From JBBDWJ01 sp963824095 (GTDB lineage Bacteria; Acidobacteriota; Terriglobia; Bryobacterales; UBA6623), in NCBI GenBank assembly GCA_963824095.1, contig CAWGNS010000008.1, forward strand, positions 2,418,001 to 2,482,000: 64,000 nucleotides of DNA, in the 5' to 3' direction. Numbering within the stretch: the stretch's first letter is position 1; each line of letters starts with the position of its first letter. The translations under genes and the position numbers were made by a program. Shown in pieces: positions 24,880 through 41,876 of this stretch. A model generated the notes under the pieces. That model was not told where the DNA came from. It did no database searches and saw only the letters and a list, made by a program, of their open reading frames with translations.

Positions 24880-24940
24880 CCGTCGGCAGAAGCGCCTTGT
24901 CGCTGCCTGTGTGGTTGCCGCGGCGGGCGCGCATCCCTTC

Positions 24941-25450
24941 ATGTTGCGTTTCCTGGCCGGGAAGCTGCGGGCGGCAGCCGACCGGCACCTACCCACGCAC
25001 CAGCGTGTCGCCCGTCGCGGCGAGCAAATGGCCTACGAATATCTGCGCGCGAGCGGCTACACGATCGTTGCGCGCAACTACCGGCCGCGACACGGCCGCG
25101 GCGAGATCGATCTGATCGGTTGGGACGACGGGCTGCTGGCGTTCATCGAAGTCAAGACGCGCAAGAACGAGGAATATGGCCGGCCCGACCAGGCCGTCGA
25201 CCATCACAAGCGCCGGCTGCTGATCCGCGTCGCTCGGGAATACACCCGCCGTGCCGGTATTGCCATCGAACGGGAGCGTTTCGACATCGTCAGCATCGTT
25301 CTCGATCAGCCTCCCCGCATCGAGCTCTATAAGGGAGCGTTTTCGGCGAAGCAGGAGTGGCGGCGGCGGCGTCCACCGCAGACCAGCGGCCGCACCGCGC
25401 GCCCCACCCCGCCTTTACCCGCGCCCAAGCACAAGGGCGAGGGATCTTAG
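24941..25450 (+). CDS. yraN: UPF0102 (YraN) family nuclease-like protein
   Basis: A 169-residue protein with the YraN restriction-endonuclease-like core: GEQMAYEYLRASGYTIVARNYR, then GEIDLIGWDDGLLAFIEVKTR in adjoining pieces, the Glu-Asp-Glu-x-Lys arrangement of PD-(D/E)xK folds, and AVDHHKRRLLIRVA. The family is widespread and probably acts on DNA or RNA, but no precise role is agreed. The start at 24941 was chosen by homology. The last 35 residues are Arg/Pro-rich and not part of the family core. It lies just upstream of the rRNA leader. Confidence 0.88.
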   Translation: MLRFLAGKLRAAADRHLPTHQRVARRGEQMAYEYLRASGYTIVARNYRPRHGRGEIDLIGWDDGLLAFIEVKTRKNEEYGRPDQAVDHHKRRLLIRVAREYTRRAGIAIERERFDIVSIVLDQPPRIELYKGAFSAKQEWRRRRPPQTSGRTARPTPPLPAPKHKGEGS

Positions 25451-25603
25451 CGCGGATTTCCGTAGCTCGCGCAGCGCCGGTACCGAGGGCCTCACTACTC
25501 GTAAACGATTGGTAGGTCGGCACCTATCCGAGTCTGGACGGGTTCCGCCGCGCGCCTGCCCCAAAGCGAAGCCGCCACTATTTCCAGAAAGAATAACTTT
25601 CGC

Positions 25604-25632
25604 TTGCAACCGCTTTGACAGAATGCTACACT
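25604..25632 (+). promoter_or_regulatory. Probable rRNA operon promoter
   Basis: TTGCAA at 25604-25609 and TACACT at 25627-25632 with an exact 17-base spacer, about 400 bases upstream of 16S. Confidence 0.55.
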
Positions 25633-25892
25633 CCGTAAAGAAGAAAGCGGGCAGGCAAGCCTTGCCCGGAAGACGCCCGATAGGCGTAGGTAGAGAGTAA
25701 CCGGTCGAGGCCTCTCGGCCGTCTGCCAGAAAGCCTATCTTACCTTTTCTTCTTTGACATCTTGGCAGAACAGTTGCGCCCGCGACCCTGGGTCGCGCGA
25801 GGTCGCTTGTCGCCAAAAACGATTTTGAGGCCGGCCGTGGAAGGGATTTTCTGGCCAGTAGTTTGAGCCAGAAGAGACGATCTTTGCGGTCC

Positions 25893-25904
25893 TGATCTTT
25901 GACA
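25893..25904 (+). promoter_or_regulatory. boxA antitermination element, 16S leader
   Basis: TGATCTTTGACA matches the boxA consensus TGCTCTTTAACA at 9 of 12 positions and recurs as TGATCTTTGAAA before 23S, as expected for Nus-dependent antitermination. Confidence 0.55.
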
Positions 25905-26026
25905 GTCAGGTTGGACGTAGCAGTTCAACAACGTCGATTTCGAGTTTGCAGTCGAGCGGAGACAAACTCTAGAAGTTCGTTCCTCGGCTCAGTGGGTTTA
26001 CCCATTGGGTTGAGGGGCAACGAAAT

Positions 26027-27531
<1,505 letters not shown>

Positions 27532-27762
27532 AGAGAACGTGGGCCGATGTCCTTGAATTCTTCGGAATTCTGTAAGCGGCAAGGTTCGGCTCCATTTCCG
27601 ACTCGACTCTCTCTTTCTCGGAATTGCGTTTTGTTCTGGTTCCTCGATCGCCAGGCGATCGGGGCTACGTCCAACCGGCCTCAAATAAGTTTCAGGAAAC
27701 TCCAGAGTGGTTTCTTTGCGCCGGGTAGGCAGGTGCAGGCCCGGGCAAGCCGGACAGGCCAA

Positions 27763-27838
27763 GGGGCTGTAGCTCAGCTGGGAGAGCGCCTGATTTGCAT
27801 TCAGGAGGTCGTCGGTTCGATCCCGATCAGCTCCACCA
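27763..27838 (+). tRNA. tRNA-Ala (UGC anticodon)
   Basis: A 76-base cloverleaf in the 16S-23S spacer. Acceptor arms GGGGCTG and CAGCTCC pair, the anticodon loop holds TGC, GGTTCGATCCC forms the T arm, and CCA is encoded. Confidence 0.96.
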
Positions 27839-27872
27839 GCTTCCAACCTGGCGGACTTCGGTTGTGAGCCGA

Positions 27873-27949
27873 GGGCCTGTAGCTCAGTTGGTTAGAGCGC
27901 ATCCCTGATAAGGATGAGGTCGGTAGTTCGACTCTACCCAGGCCCACCA
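27873..27949 (+). tRNA. tRNA-Ile (GAU anticodon)
   Basis: A 77-base cloverleaf 34 bases after tRNA-Ala. Acceptor arms GGGCCTG and CAGGCCC pair; the anticodon loop CTGATAA gives GAT; CCA is encoded. Ala-Ile is the reverse of the common Ile-Ala order. Confidence 0.96.
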
Positions 27950-28036
27950 ACTCAGGTAATAGGTTTCAGGTGTGAGGTTTTGGGGCGTTTCAGCGCCGCG
28001 AAGCTTCACACGTGGGACTTGCAAGAGTTCCCGGAC

Positions 28037-28048
28037 TGATCTTTGAAA
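28037..28048 (+). promoter_or_regulatory. boxA element before 23S rRNA
   Basis: TGATCTTTGAAA, nearly identical to the boxA in the 16S leader. Confidence 0.5.
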
Positions 28049-28148
28049 ACTGAATATCGAAGGGCACATAGGCAACTGCCGGGCTCTGCTGGTTATTAGT
28101 TCCGCCAGCGGAGTTCTTAACGAAGAGCGCCTCCCAGATTCAGTTCTG

Positions 28149-28160
28149 GGTAAATTTTAT

Positions 28161-28168
<8 letters not shown>
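28149..28168 (+). other. 23S processing stem, 5' arm (3' arm at 31081-31100)
   Basis: The 20 bases here are the exact reverse complement of 31081-31100, so the 23S precursor ends pair in a long stem of the type cut by RNase III. GATTCAG at 28138-28144 and CTGAATC at 31106-31112 extend it after a small bulge. Confidence 0.8.
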
Positions 28169-31088
<2,920 letters not shown>

Positions 31089-31256
31089 ATAAAATTTACC
31101 AAGCGCTGAATCGAAAGCCAGGTTTTTCCAACCGGCTTCGAGGCTCTCGCGGCAGTTGTCTAGCCCTTCGATATTCAGAATCCGAACAGTTCGTGTGTCG
31201 GACGATCTTAGGAGTTTCGGGAATCTCCCCGGACTTCTCCCGTCGACACCAGCTTT

Positions 31257-31372
31257 TCGGGTGGCTCTAGCGAGGGGGTCACACCCGTTCCCATCCCGAA
31301 CACGGTAGTTAAGCCCCTCAGCCCCGATGGTACTGCGCGGGCAACTGTGTGGGAGAGTAGGACGCCGCCCGA
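31257..31372 (+). rRNA. rrf: 5S ribosomal RNA
   Basis: A 116-base RNA with terminal helix arms TCGGGTGGC and GCCGCCCGA, and the conserved CCCATCCCGAACACGG and GGGAGAGTAGGACG segments. Confidence 0.93.
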
Positions 31373-31383
31373 TTTAAATGATG

Positions 31384-31415
31384 AAGGCCCAACCGCTTAA
31401 GGTTGGGCCTTTTTC
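31384..31415 (+). terminator. Intrinsic terminator of the rRNA operon
   Basis: An 11-bp perfect stem (AAGGCCCAACC at 31384-31394, GGTTGGGCCTT at 31401-31411) with a six-base loop, followed by TTTT. Confidence 0.93.
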
Positions 31416-32304
31416 ATTCAAGCCCACTCGACGTTCTTCTTTCCGTTTGTTCCTTGCTGGGCGCATCGAACCCGCTCGCTTGCGCAATCGGCAAGCGATT
31501 GCCCCTCTCAATCGCTCAGGCGCCTGGACCCAGGGGCCGCGCGCCGCTCTCCCCAATCCCAAACTCTCGATCCCCCGAGCCCGCTCCATTGCGCACCCCG
31601 GGTGCGCAGCCATTTGAGCTCCGTGTGCGCGCCGCGTTCCTCTACGTTCTGTCGCCTGTAGCGGCCGGCTGAGGCCGGCCGATCGTGCTGAGCCCCGTTG
31701 CGCTGAGTTGGGATTCAGGGAACCAGGCCCTTCCCGGAACCGCCATACCCTCGCCCGCAAACATTCGAACGAATCAAGAACCAGCGCCGGCGGACGCGCA
31801 CAAAACATCCGCTGCCTCACCCGCCACGCTCACGGGGCCGTGGGTGGAAAAGAACAATCAACGGACAACGGCAAAAAACCGCAAGCGATCGAACGGCCGC
31901 CGCGAATCAACCACAACCGATTGTGCCTTCCCACTTGCCGGTTTCCACGTGCGTACGATTCCGTTGTGACAAAACGATGTCGGTGAACGAACCCGCCGTG
32001 ACCCATGCGCCGCCCTCGTTCGTAACCGTGAACATGTGCCGGTCATCGAACCTCTTGTATTGAGCAAAAGCCCGGCATCCTAACAAGTGGAATTCAGGGC
32101 CGCTTGTTGGGTTTCGTACGGAATTTACGCGTAATCGCGCAAATTCGGCTGCGAGGTGGAGAAAGCCCTCCCTTTCGGCATTTGCGAAAGGGCCCGGCAC
32201 TTTCCGTTTCGGCGTTAGCCAATCGAGGTTAGTTCGCTCGATGCACTCTGCCCGTTGGTCTTTCTATCCACGCCGGACTCCACCCTTTTCGTGGAAGGAA
32301 CCTT
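31416..32304. other. 889-base gene-free region before the Oar-like receptor
   Basis: No reading frame with protein character was found. A perfect 8-bp hairpin with a TGAG loop (CGGCCGGC and GCCGGCCG) lies at 31662-31681, and GCGCACCCCGGGTGCGC at about 31592 is another palindrome. The right end is the leader of the receptor gene. Confidence 0.45.
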
Positions 32305-35610
<3,306 letters not shown>

Positions 35611-35736
35611 ACGGCAGCAAACGCTTGTCTTCCTGGCGGGTGCAGATGCTGCGGCGTCTGCGCCCGCGATTTTTCGCGTCATTCAATGGGACAAGGCAGG
35701 TTTCTGACGGCGTGGAACCGTTCTAACTGCCAAGTC

Positions 35737-36096
35737 CTACTTGTTGGTTTCGATCGACTCAATCTTGAACAACCCGGCGTGCCGCGCTCCGACCACGGAA
35801 ACTTCGAGATTGCCCTTGCGGCCGTCCTTCGCCACGGCTTCCTTGGTCATCTGGTTGCTGGCATCATCGAACGGCAGGATGATTCCGCCGTCGATGACCA
35901 GGCCGAAGCGCTCGGTCGAAGGCCCAACAGGGCAATTGTGGTCGATGTGCTTTTCCTTGCACGACTGGTCGACCAGCTTACCGACCCAGCTGAGCGCCGG
36001 ATCCGATTCTTCCCGCTGCCCGTTGACAGTCGCTGAATAAACCGGCATTGCGAGTGCAAACGCCAGAACAAAAGCATACAAACTTGTTCGTTTCAT
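35737..36096 (-). CDS. Small secreted protein, possible OB-like fold
   Basis: A 119-residue protein with a signal peptide (MKRTSLYAFVLAFALAMPVYSA) and an AGGAGGTG ribosome site. The mature part reads LSWVGKLVDQSCKEKH, a pair of cysteines about 10 residues apart, GLVIDGGIILPF, and ends VSVVGARHAGLFKIESIE. This pattern of a short beta-barrel with a Trp-x-Gly start and two Cys resembles small exported proteins common in Acidobacteriota (DUF5818-like), but I am not certain of the family. Function unknown. It is convergent with the receptor gene. Confidence 0.72.
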   Translation of the reverse strand: MKRTSLYAFVLAFALAMPVYSATVNGQREESDPALSWVGKLVDQSCKEKHIDHNCPVGPSTERFGLVIDGGIILPFDDASNQMTKEAVAKDGRKGNLEVSVVGARHAGLFKIESIETNK

Positions 36097-36419
36097 CGGG
36101 CACCTCCTTGTTTTCTCTCTTCGTCAGAAGATGCATTTCACATGCCGTACTGTTTCATACAATCGTAACAGATTGAATTTACGCTATTTATGCGTGCGGT
36201 TCTGGTACGATATCCCACAATCACACAGCCCGGAGTCACGGGATATTCTTCCCCTGACCGGATAAATTTGCACACATTTTGGCCGGCGGGCTTCGGGCTC
36301 CGTTTTTACGATAGCGAAGCCCGTGCCGCGAAAAGGGTCCTGACGGGCGCTAGGTCACGTCCTGGTTTTGCGGATCAAGGGGACAGCATACTCTGCCTGA
36401 AGCGGAATCATCCCGACCG
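36097..36419. other. 323-base gap without a gene
   Basis: Holds the leader of the small secreted protein (right to left) and a stem of GGGCTTCG (36288-36295) with CGAAGCCC (36315-36322), which could be a terminator-like structure for the sugar dehydrogenase gene but lacks a U-tract. Confidence 0.35.
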
Positions 36420-37724
36420 CTATCCGGAGCAGGATCCGCCCAGCGCCACATTGATCAGCCGCTGCACGTCCGCGACGTTGACCAGCGAGTCGCCGTTCAG
36501 ATCTTCGGCCCCGGTTCCGGGCGCGGCGCCGAGAACGACCAGGATTAGCCGCTGCACGTCGACCACATTGACGACTCCGTCGAGGGTTAAGTCGCAAGGG
36601 CTGCTCGACGCAAAGCCGACCTGGAAGACGGCGCCTGCGCCGCGGGCCAGGTAGTACAGGTAGCCGTCGGGGCCAACCGCCAGATCCACGGGACTCGAGA
36701 TCGACGAAGCGAAGTCACTGGACTGTCCAGAGGCGGGATTGAACCGGCGGATCCAACCCGAGCAATAGTCGGCGTAGAAATATTGGCCGCTGAACTCGGG
36801 GGGGAACCGGTTGACCGCCGGATTGTAGAAAGCACCCCCGGCGATGGCGCATCCGGTGGCGCTTCCGCTGCCATGGCCGTAAGCCAGCAGGGGGCTTCGG
36901 AACGAGGGGTTGTTGGTGACGCCTTCGGTTGTCGGCCAGCCGTAATTCGAGCCGCCGATTCCTTCGTTGATCTCTTCCCAGGTGCTTTGTCCGACGTCGT
37001 TGATGAACATGCGCCCCGTACCCGGCTGGAAGGCGAAGGTGAAGGGATTGCGCAGACCGAGGGCAAAGATGCTGCGGTTGTCGCCCGAGGCGGTGTTGTA
37101 AAACGGGTTGTCGGTGGGTATCGAGCCGTCCGGGTTGATTCGCAGCAGTTTGCCCAGCTTGTTCGACAGGGTCTGCGCGTTCGAACTGTTGGCGTTTTCC
37201 CCGACGGCCACGTAGAGCTTGCCGTCGGGGCCAAAATGGATCGCGCCGCCGTTGTGGTTAGTGGCGGAACTCAAATCTTCCAATTGCAAAATCAGGACTT
37301 CGCTGCCGGCCGCGGCCACGTCGCCGTTCGCCGTGAACCGGCTCACGCGATTGAAGTGGGGGCTGGTGCTCCCGGTGTAGTAGACGTAGACGAAATGGTT
37401 GGTGGCGAAGGCGGGATCGAACGCCACACCGAGCAGGCCGCGTTCACCGTTGGAATCCACGCTCACGCTCACAAACGGGGCGGAGAGCAGCGTCCCATTC
37501 TTGACCACGCGCAGTTGGCCGCCTTGCTGGCAAACGAACAATCGCCCATCGGGAGCGAAAGCGAAGGCCGTGGGGTTCGACAGGCCCGAGACGAGCTGGG
37601 TTTCGGTAAATCCGGCGGGAAGCGTAGCGGCCCGGCCCACGCCGAAGATCGCCAGCAAGATCAAAGCTTTCGGGGCACAGGTTTCGAGAATCCCGGCGAA
37701 GTGTTTGAGAATCTTGGAAGCCAC
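36420..37724 (-). CDS. Secreted PQQ-type sugar dehydrogenase with C-terminal dockerin-like EF-hand pair
   Basis: A six-bladed beta-propeller of the glucose/sorbosone dehydrogenase (GSDH) family. From a GTG at 37722-37724 with GGAGG nine bases upstream the product has 434 residues: an export signal, then FAFAPDGRLFVCQQ, GERGLLGVAFDPAF with the active-site region, NHNGGAIHFGPDGKLYVAVG, GLRNPFTFAFQP and EEINEGIGGSNYGWP. The last about 60 residues are two dockerin-type I segments, CDLTLDGVVNVVDVQRLI and DLNGDSLVNVADVQRLI, each a Ca-loop plus helix. An ATG at 37772 is a less likely start. It is upstream-adjacent, on the same strand side, to a beta-helix protein with the same tail. PQQ use is inferred from the family. 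Confidence 0.87.
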   Translation of the reverse strand: MASKILKHFAGILETCAPKALILLAIFGVGRAATLPAGFTETQLVSGLSNPTAFAFAPDGRLFVCQQGGQLRVVKNGTLLSAPFVSVSVDSNGERGLLGVAFDPAFATNHFVYVYYTGSTSPHFNRVSRFTANGDVAAAGSEVLILQLEDLSSATNHNGGAIHFGPDGKLYVAVGENANSSNAQTLSNKLGKLLRINPDGSIPTDNPFYNTASGDNRSIFALGLRNPFTFAFQPGTGRMFINDVGQSTWEEINEGIGGSNYGWPTTEGVTNNPSFRSPLLAYGHGSGSATGCAIAGGAFYNPAVNRFPPEFSGQYFYADYCSGWIRRFNPASGQSSDFASSISSPVDLAVGPDGYLYYLARGAGAVFQVGFASSSPCDLTLDGVVNVVDVQRLILVVLGAAPGTGAEDLNGDSLVNVADVQRLINVALGGSCSG

Positions 37725-37844
37725 GTATCGAGTCCTCCACGAATGGGTTGGTTGGGCTACGCGGATAACCATGGCCGGTGGAGGACGGCCTGACGACAGA
37801 TCGCGTGCTTGCTGCGGACTTTCAGAACTTCTTCGCGCTCCGCT

Positions 37845-39455
37845 CTAAAGCGGACAAGAACTCACTCCGATCACGGTATTGACCAGGCCCTGTATGTCGG
37901 CGATGTTTACCGATCCGTCGTGATTCAGATCGCCGAAACCGGGAGGAGCGACGGTGAACCCGAGCACAAGATTGATCAGGCCCTGGATGTCGACGATGTT
38001 GACGGCGGCATCCATGTTCAAGTCGCATTGCGACAGGCTGCCCGCGGAGTACTCGTAGGCTCCGATATCAAGCGTCGCGTCGGACGGCCGGGCCTGGCTC
38101 GACTGGTGTTTGACGTACTGCCGGACCACGTTGTGGAGCGGAACCACGGCTGCGGCCAGCGACGTTCCGGCGTCGATTGCGCTGGAACCCGACGCGATGC
38201 GGAAATCCTGCCCGGCCGCATCGACGAACCCCGGCGACGCCCCCGTAACGGCGGTGCCGTCGTCGTGGATGGTGCCGTTCAGGGTCCCGAACGTGCTGAC
38301 CCAGCCCGGTTTGAACCAGTTGTGCGTCAACCACAACGCGCCGGTTTGATCGAGCAGGGAGACGGTATTTCCGGCCAGGGTCGGGTAGACGATGTTGTTG
38401 CGAAAGTCGGCGGTCTCGTCGTTGGTGGAGAGCCGCAGCAGCGTGGTGCGGTCGGTGCGCGTCGAAACCAGCGTGTTGTTGTACATGTACAACGTTCCTT
38501 TGCGGTAGTCGCCTGTGGAACCGCTGTCGCCGCCGTAGTGGACCATCTGGCGGTTGCCGTCGTTGGCCGGCTCGATCATGACGTTCCCGTACACCAGGGT
38601 CGTGTGGTAGGAGGGGTCGGCGACGATCACGCTGCTGTCTTCGGCATCGACCAGATCGAGCTGCCGGTTGCCGCCTTCGATCCAGTTGTAGCGGACCACC
38701 AGCCCGGCCGAGCGGTCTTTGAGGTTGTTTCCCGAGGTACCGGCGCGCAGCGGGCCGAAATGGTTGTACTGGAAGACGATGCCGATCGCGGCCGAATAGT
38801 TGTTGTGCTCGTAGGCGCTGCCGGCATTGCCGTTGTCGTAGATCGAATTGCCCTCGATCAGAAAATCGCGGGATGGCTGGTCGGCGAGCGAGCCGATGAA
38901 CAGCCCGTTGCCGCTATCGTCGATCACGCAGTTGCGGATGGTGATGTGCTGGCCCTTTTCGACGTAGATCGAGGCGGCGTTGTTGACGTAGCTCTGGGTG
39001 GCGCCGCTGGCGGAGGTGAACGTATACGGCGGCCGCGCGCTGCGGAACTCGAGGCCCTCAATCACGATGTATTGGGGCATGGTGTCGGCGGGTACATTCG
39101 ATCCGCCGATCTTGAGCAGGCCGCGGACCTCGTTCCAGTAGTTGAGCGACGAGCGCGTGGTCGCGCCATTGCCGTCAATTACGGGAGGTTGCCCGGCGGG
39201 GCCGGGAACCCCGCGGACGGTGATTGGGGCGGCAGCCGTCCCTTGCCGGCCGATCACCCACTTTTCCTTGTAGGGCGTGGACCGCCAGTAGATCAGCACC
39301 GTATCGCCCGGCTGCAGGGACTCCCAGGCGACGGCCCCGATCGAAGAGAACGCCTTGCTCGGGCCAACCTCGTACGTGGCGCCACGCAGACCGCCCGCGA
39401 GCAGGGTCAGCAGCAGGCAGAGCGATCCTAGGGTCAGCCGTCTCACGTGCCTCAT
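37845..39455 (-). CDS. Secreted right-handed beta-helix protein with dockerin-like EF-hand pair
   Basis: A 536-residue exported protein; signal peptide LTLGSLCLLLTLLAGGLRGA after MRHVRR. The body is a parallel beta-helix of pectate-lyase/polysaccharide-lyase type, seen as repeating short strands with Asn ladders (IVIEGLEFRS, ITIRNCVIDDSGNGLFIGS, FLIEGNSIYDNGNAG, LVVRYNWIEGGNRQ, LYMYNNTLVS, FRNNIVYP). The C terminus has CDLNMDAAVNIVDIQGLI and DLNHDGSVNIADIQGLV, a dockerin-like pair matching the neighbouring dehydrogenase. It probably binds or cleaves a polysaccharide; no catalytic residue set could be fixed. The start at 39455 suits the signal peptide; an upstream ATG is possible. Confidence 0.83.
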   Translation of the reverse strand: MRHVRRLTLGSLCLLLTLLAGGLRGATYEVGPSKAFSSIGAVAWESLQPGDTVLIYWRSTPYKEKWVIGRQGTAAAPITVRGVPGPAGQPPVIDGNGATTRSSLNYWNEVRGLLKIGGSNVPADTMPQYIVIEGLEFRSARPPYTFTSASGATQSYVNNAASIYVEKGQHITIRNCVIDDSGNGLFIGSLADQPSRDFLIEGNSIYDNGNAGSAYEHNNYSAAIGIVFQYNHFGPLRAGTSGNNLKDRSAGLVVRYNWIEGGNRQLDLVDAEDSSVIVADPSYHTTLVYGNVMIEPANDGNRQMVHYGGDSGSTGDYRKGTLYMYNNTLVSTRTDRTTLLRLSTNDETADFRNNIVYPTLAGNTVSLLDQTGALWLTHNWFKPGWVSTFGTLNGTIHDDGTAVTGASPGFVDAAGQDFRIASGSSAIDAGTSLAAAVVPLHNVVRQYVKHQSSQARPSDATLDIGAYEYSAGSLSQCDLNMDAAVNIVDIQGLINLVLGFTVAPPGFGDLNHDGSVNIADIQGLVNTVIGVSSCPL

Positions 39456-39670
39456 TCTGGCGTGCGCAACCGGATTGCGACGGTGTCCGCCCGACACCAT
39501 CGCAGCGAGTATATCGCTTGTGGCGTCGGGAGCTGGCGCCTTTTGTACCCTAGACGGGCGAGTTTAAGGCCTAGCGTACTTCTCAGAGTTTTCCTCTCCC
39601 CCTGACGGCATACAACCGGCGGAAAGTGCCGCGCCAAGTGGAGGTTCTCCGAACGGATCGGCGGTGCAGA

Positions 39671-39747
39671 TGGTGGGCGCGACAGGACTCGAACCTGTGA
39701 CCTCCTGCGTGTGAAGCAGGCGCTCTAACCAACTGAGCTACGCGCCC
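39671..39747 (-). tRNA. tRNA-Val (CAC anticodon)
   Basis: A 77-base cloverleaf on the minus strand. Acceptor arms GGGCGCG and CGCGCCC pair; anticodon stem CCTGC/GCAGG surrounds loop TTCACAC, giving anticodon CAC; the T arm is ACAGG-TTCGAGT-CCTGT; CCA is encoded. A weak promoter (TGGACG, 18 bases, TAGAAT, read right to left at 39795-39766) precedes it. Confidence 0.95.
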
Positions 39748-39933
39748 CCGAGAGGGCCAACTTTGATTCTAAATCAGTTGGGAAATCCGCGTCCATGATT
39801 GGTTCGTCCTATTGCGCGGATCTGCCCATGGCTGGAGATGATGTTTGACGTTGGGGCATCGCTGGATCCGCGGGCGAGCCAGGCATGGGATTGCGTCGGT
39901 CGCGCACAAGAACGTCGATCGGAGATCGACGGC

Positions 39934-39955
39934 ACAGGCCGGAGGCCTGCGCCAC
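39934..39955. repeat. Hairpin repeat family C, copy 2
   Basis: AGGCCGGAGGCCTGCGCCAC followed by TT. The AGGCC-GGA-GGCCT core is a perfect short hairpin. Confidence 0.5.
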
Positions 39956-40007
39956 TTGGAGGCCGCTGTTCCCACCGAGGCCGCGGGGGCCCAAGAGTGG
40001 CTCGGCT

Positions 40008-41876
40008 CTAGAGGCCGATGGCTACGTCGACCAGGTCGCTGAAGCCGTTGCTGGTTTGGATCGCCACCGGGACCGTCGGTCCCACAATCACCGTTGTCGG
40101 GACACCCACGTTGATCTGGTAGAGGCCGACACAGCAGGGCGCCGCGCCCGCGAACTGAATCGAGCCGACTTCGCGGCCGAACTCGACCTGCAGATTGGGG
40201 TCGGTGACGCGGCTGAACGGTTCGGCCGAAGGGCCCTGGGCGCCGTCGGCGATCGGAGGATTCACCTCGCCCAGACCGGTCAGAAAGACGATGACCGTCT
40301 CGCCGGGCAGAGCGGGGTCTTCGGAAGTGACGAGGCTGAAATCGGCGTGAGTGATGATGGCCGGGCCGATGCCGTTGCTGTTGGTCGAAAAGATTCCCGG
40401 GCTGCTGGCGGCCACCGGCACGGAGACTTCGTTGGAGAGGTTGTTGTTGTTGTTGACCACGATGGTCGCGGTCTCACCGGAAAGGGAGAAGGGCGCCTGC
40501 AGATTGATCTGCGTCGACGAAACAAAAAACAACGGCGCCGGCACATTGTTGATCGTCACCGTCACCCCCGCCAGATTGGTCGGGATCGGCACGCTTTTAG
40601 CGATCTCCTGGGATGGCGCCAGGCCCGATCCGAACAGCGACAGAATCGTGCCGCCGGAGATGGGATAGGTCGGAGGAGCGAACGACGCGCCGTTGACGAC
40701 ACCGAGCGGCGAGAGGAAGACGCCGCTGCCGCTCAGCTTGGGCACGCGAACGCCGAAAGTCAGGCCGTGGCTCGATGTGTCGGCGGTATCGACCTGCGCC
40801 TGGACGAAAGCCCCGGGGCCGTCTGCGGTCGGCGCGCCGATGGCGAAATTGGTGACGTCCTCGTCGAGGATGCCGGCCAGCGCGCCGGCACTGTCGGAGC
40901 GAACGACATAGGCATTGACGCCGCTGAAATCGATCGCCGAGCGGTCAATTCGAACGCGCTCGGAAATCGGCGCCTGGCCGGCTCCATTGGCGCGAATGGC
41001 GCCGCTGGCCATCGAGTAGCTGTTTCCCTGCAAGCTCACCAAGACCTCGGAGATCCAGTAGTCGCCGTTCCAACTGGCGTTGCTGGCGGAGTTGCCGAAG
41101 CTCTTGATCGCCAGAAAGATCTCGCGGCCTCCCGAATCGGTCGAATAGCCGATGAAGTAGTTGCCCTCGGCCGATACGAACACGTCATGATTGCCCGAGA
41201 ACAGGCTGGCGCTCGAGCCGAACGACGCCGTGCCCGTACCGTCGCTGTTGAGTGCATAGGTAGCGTTCGTCAACGACTGCTCGACGGTGGACTCGCCGGC
41301 GTCGGCCGCGTGGCCGGTTACCTGAGAGCCGGGGAACACGCCGCCGCCGTTGGGGGTGAGCCGCAGAAAAGCCGTCTTCAGCGCGGTGTCGCGTCCATTG
41401 GGGAACCACAGGCTGCCGCCGAAGTAGGTGCCGTTGAGCAGACCGTCGGTGACGCCGTCGGCCGGCGCTTTGAGAGCGACGAACAGGTCGAACGAGCCAT
41501 CGTCGGCCTCGGTGGACGACCCCAGCAGGATCTCCGAATCGGCGCCGAGCCGCGCATTGATCTTCCACTGTTGGGCAATCGGGTTGGTGAGCGAGACGAA
41601 GCCGCTGGAGTTGACGGTGTAGCTCCCGCTACCAGCCGCCGCGCTGGGCATGCCGCTATCGACGCCCTGGCGGCCCGTGAAACTGAATCCGCCGTTGCCG
41701 TCGAAGGTCATCGAGCCGCCCAGGTTTCGACCACTGGAGGTCACGCCTTCCGGGGTGACCGTCACCAGCAATTGCACGAAGTAATAGCCGCCGGTCAGAG
41801 CGGAGTCGTCAAGCTGCTGAGCGCTCAGCAGACAGCAGGCCAACGTCAGCAAAAGGAAAATGCGAAGTAATTTCAT
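40008..41876 (-). CDS. Secreted protein with C-terminal TIGR03437 domain
   Basis: A 622-residue exported protein. A signal peptide (MKLLRIFLLLTLACCLLSAQ) leads into about 370 residues of beta-rich repeats with recurring G-x-Y/F patterns (GGYYFVQLLV, NGTYFGGSLWF, NGDYWISEVLV). From about residue 395 it has the TIGR03437 domain: VVNGASFAPPTYPISGGTIL in pieces, SLFGSGLAP, VTVTINNVPAPLFFVSSTQI, GPAIITH, VNPPIADGA and the end YQINVGVP. This domain is a hallmark of Solibacter-type Acidobacteriota and of surface or exported proteins; its function is not known. The gene is preceded by a 407-base divergent gap. Confidence 0.85.
   Translation of the reverse strand: MKLLRIFLLLTLACCLLSAQQLDDSALTGGYYFVQLLVTVTPEGVTSSGRNLGGSMTFDGNGGFSFTGRQGVDSGMPSAAAGSGSYTVNSSGFVSLTNPIAQQWKINARLGADSEILLGSSTEADDGSFDLFVALKAPADGVTDGLLNGTYFGGSLWFPNGRDTALKTAFLRLTPNGGGVFPGSQVTGHAADAGESTVEQSLTNATYALNSDGTGTASFGSSASLFSGNHDVFVSAEGNYFIGYSTDSGGREIFLAIKSFGNSASNASWNGDYWISEVLVSLQGNSYSMASGAIRANGAGQAPISERVRIDRSAIDFSGVNAYVVRSDSAGALAGILDEDVTNFAIGAPTADGPGAFVQAQVDTADTSSHGLTFGVRVPKLSGSGVFLSPLGVVNGASFAPPTYPISGGTILSLFGSGLAPSQEIAKSVPIPTNLAGVTVTINNVPAPLFFVSSTQINLQAPFSLSGETATIVVNNNNNLSNEVSVPVAASSPGIFSTNSNGIGPAIITHADFSLVTSEDPALPGETVIVFLTGLGEVNPPIADGAQGPSAEPFSRVTDPNLQVEFGREVGSIQFAGAAPCCVGLYQINVGVPTTVIVGPTVPVAIQTSNGFSDLVDVAIGL

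Larger units (their letters stand above)
25451..26026 (+). other. rRNA operon leader, no protein gene
   Basis: A 576-base leader between yraN and 16S rRNA. It holds the promoter at 25604-25632 and a boxA at 25893-25904, and an additional TTGACA at 25899-25904 region overlapping the boxA without a matching -10 box. Confidence 0.6.

Noticed and set aside
31907..32200. A 97-residue minus-strand frame in the gap after the rRNA operon
   Set aside because: No ribosome site or domain, and no coding character compared with neighbouring genes; too weak to list as a gene.
39885..41870. A 661-residue plus-strand open frame
   Set aside because: Antisense to the secreted TIGR03437 protein; His/Arg/Gly/Val-rich with no recognisable domain.
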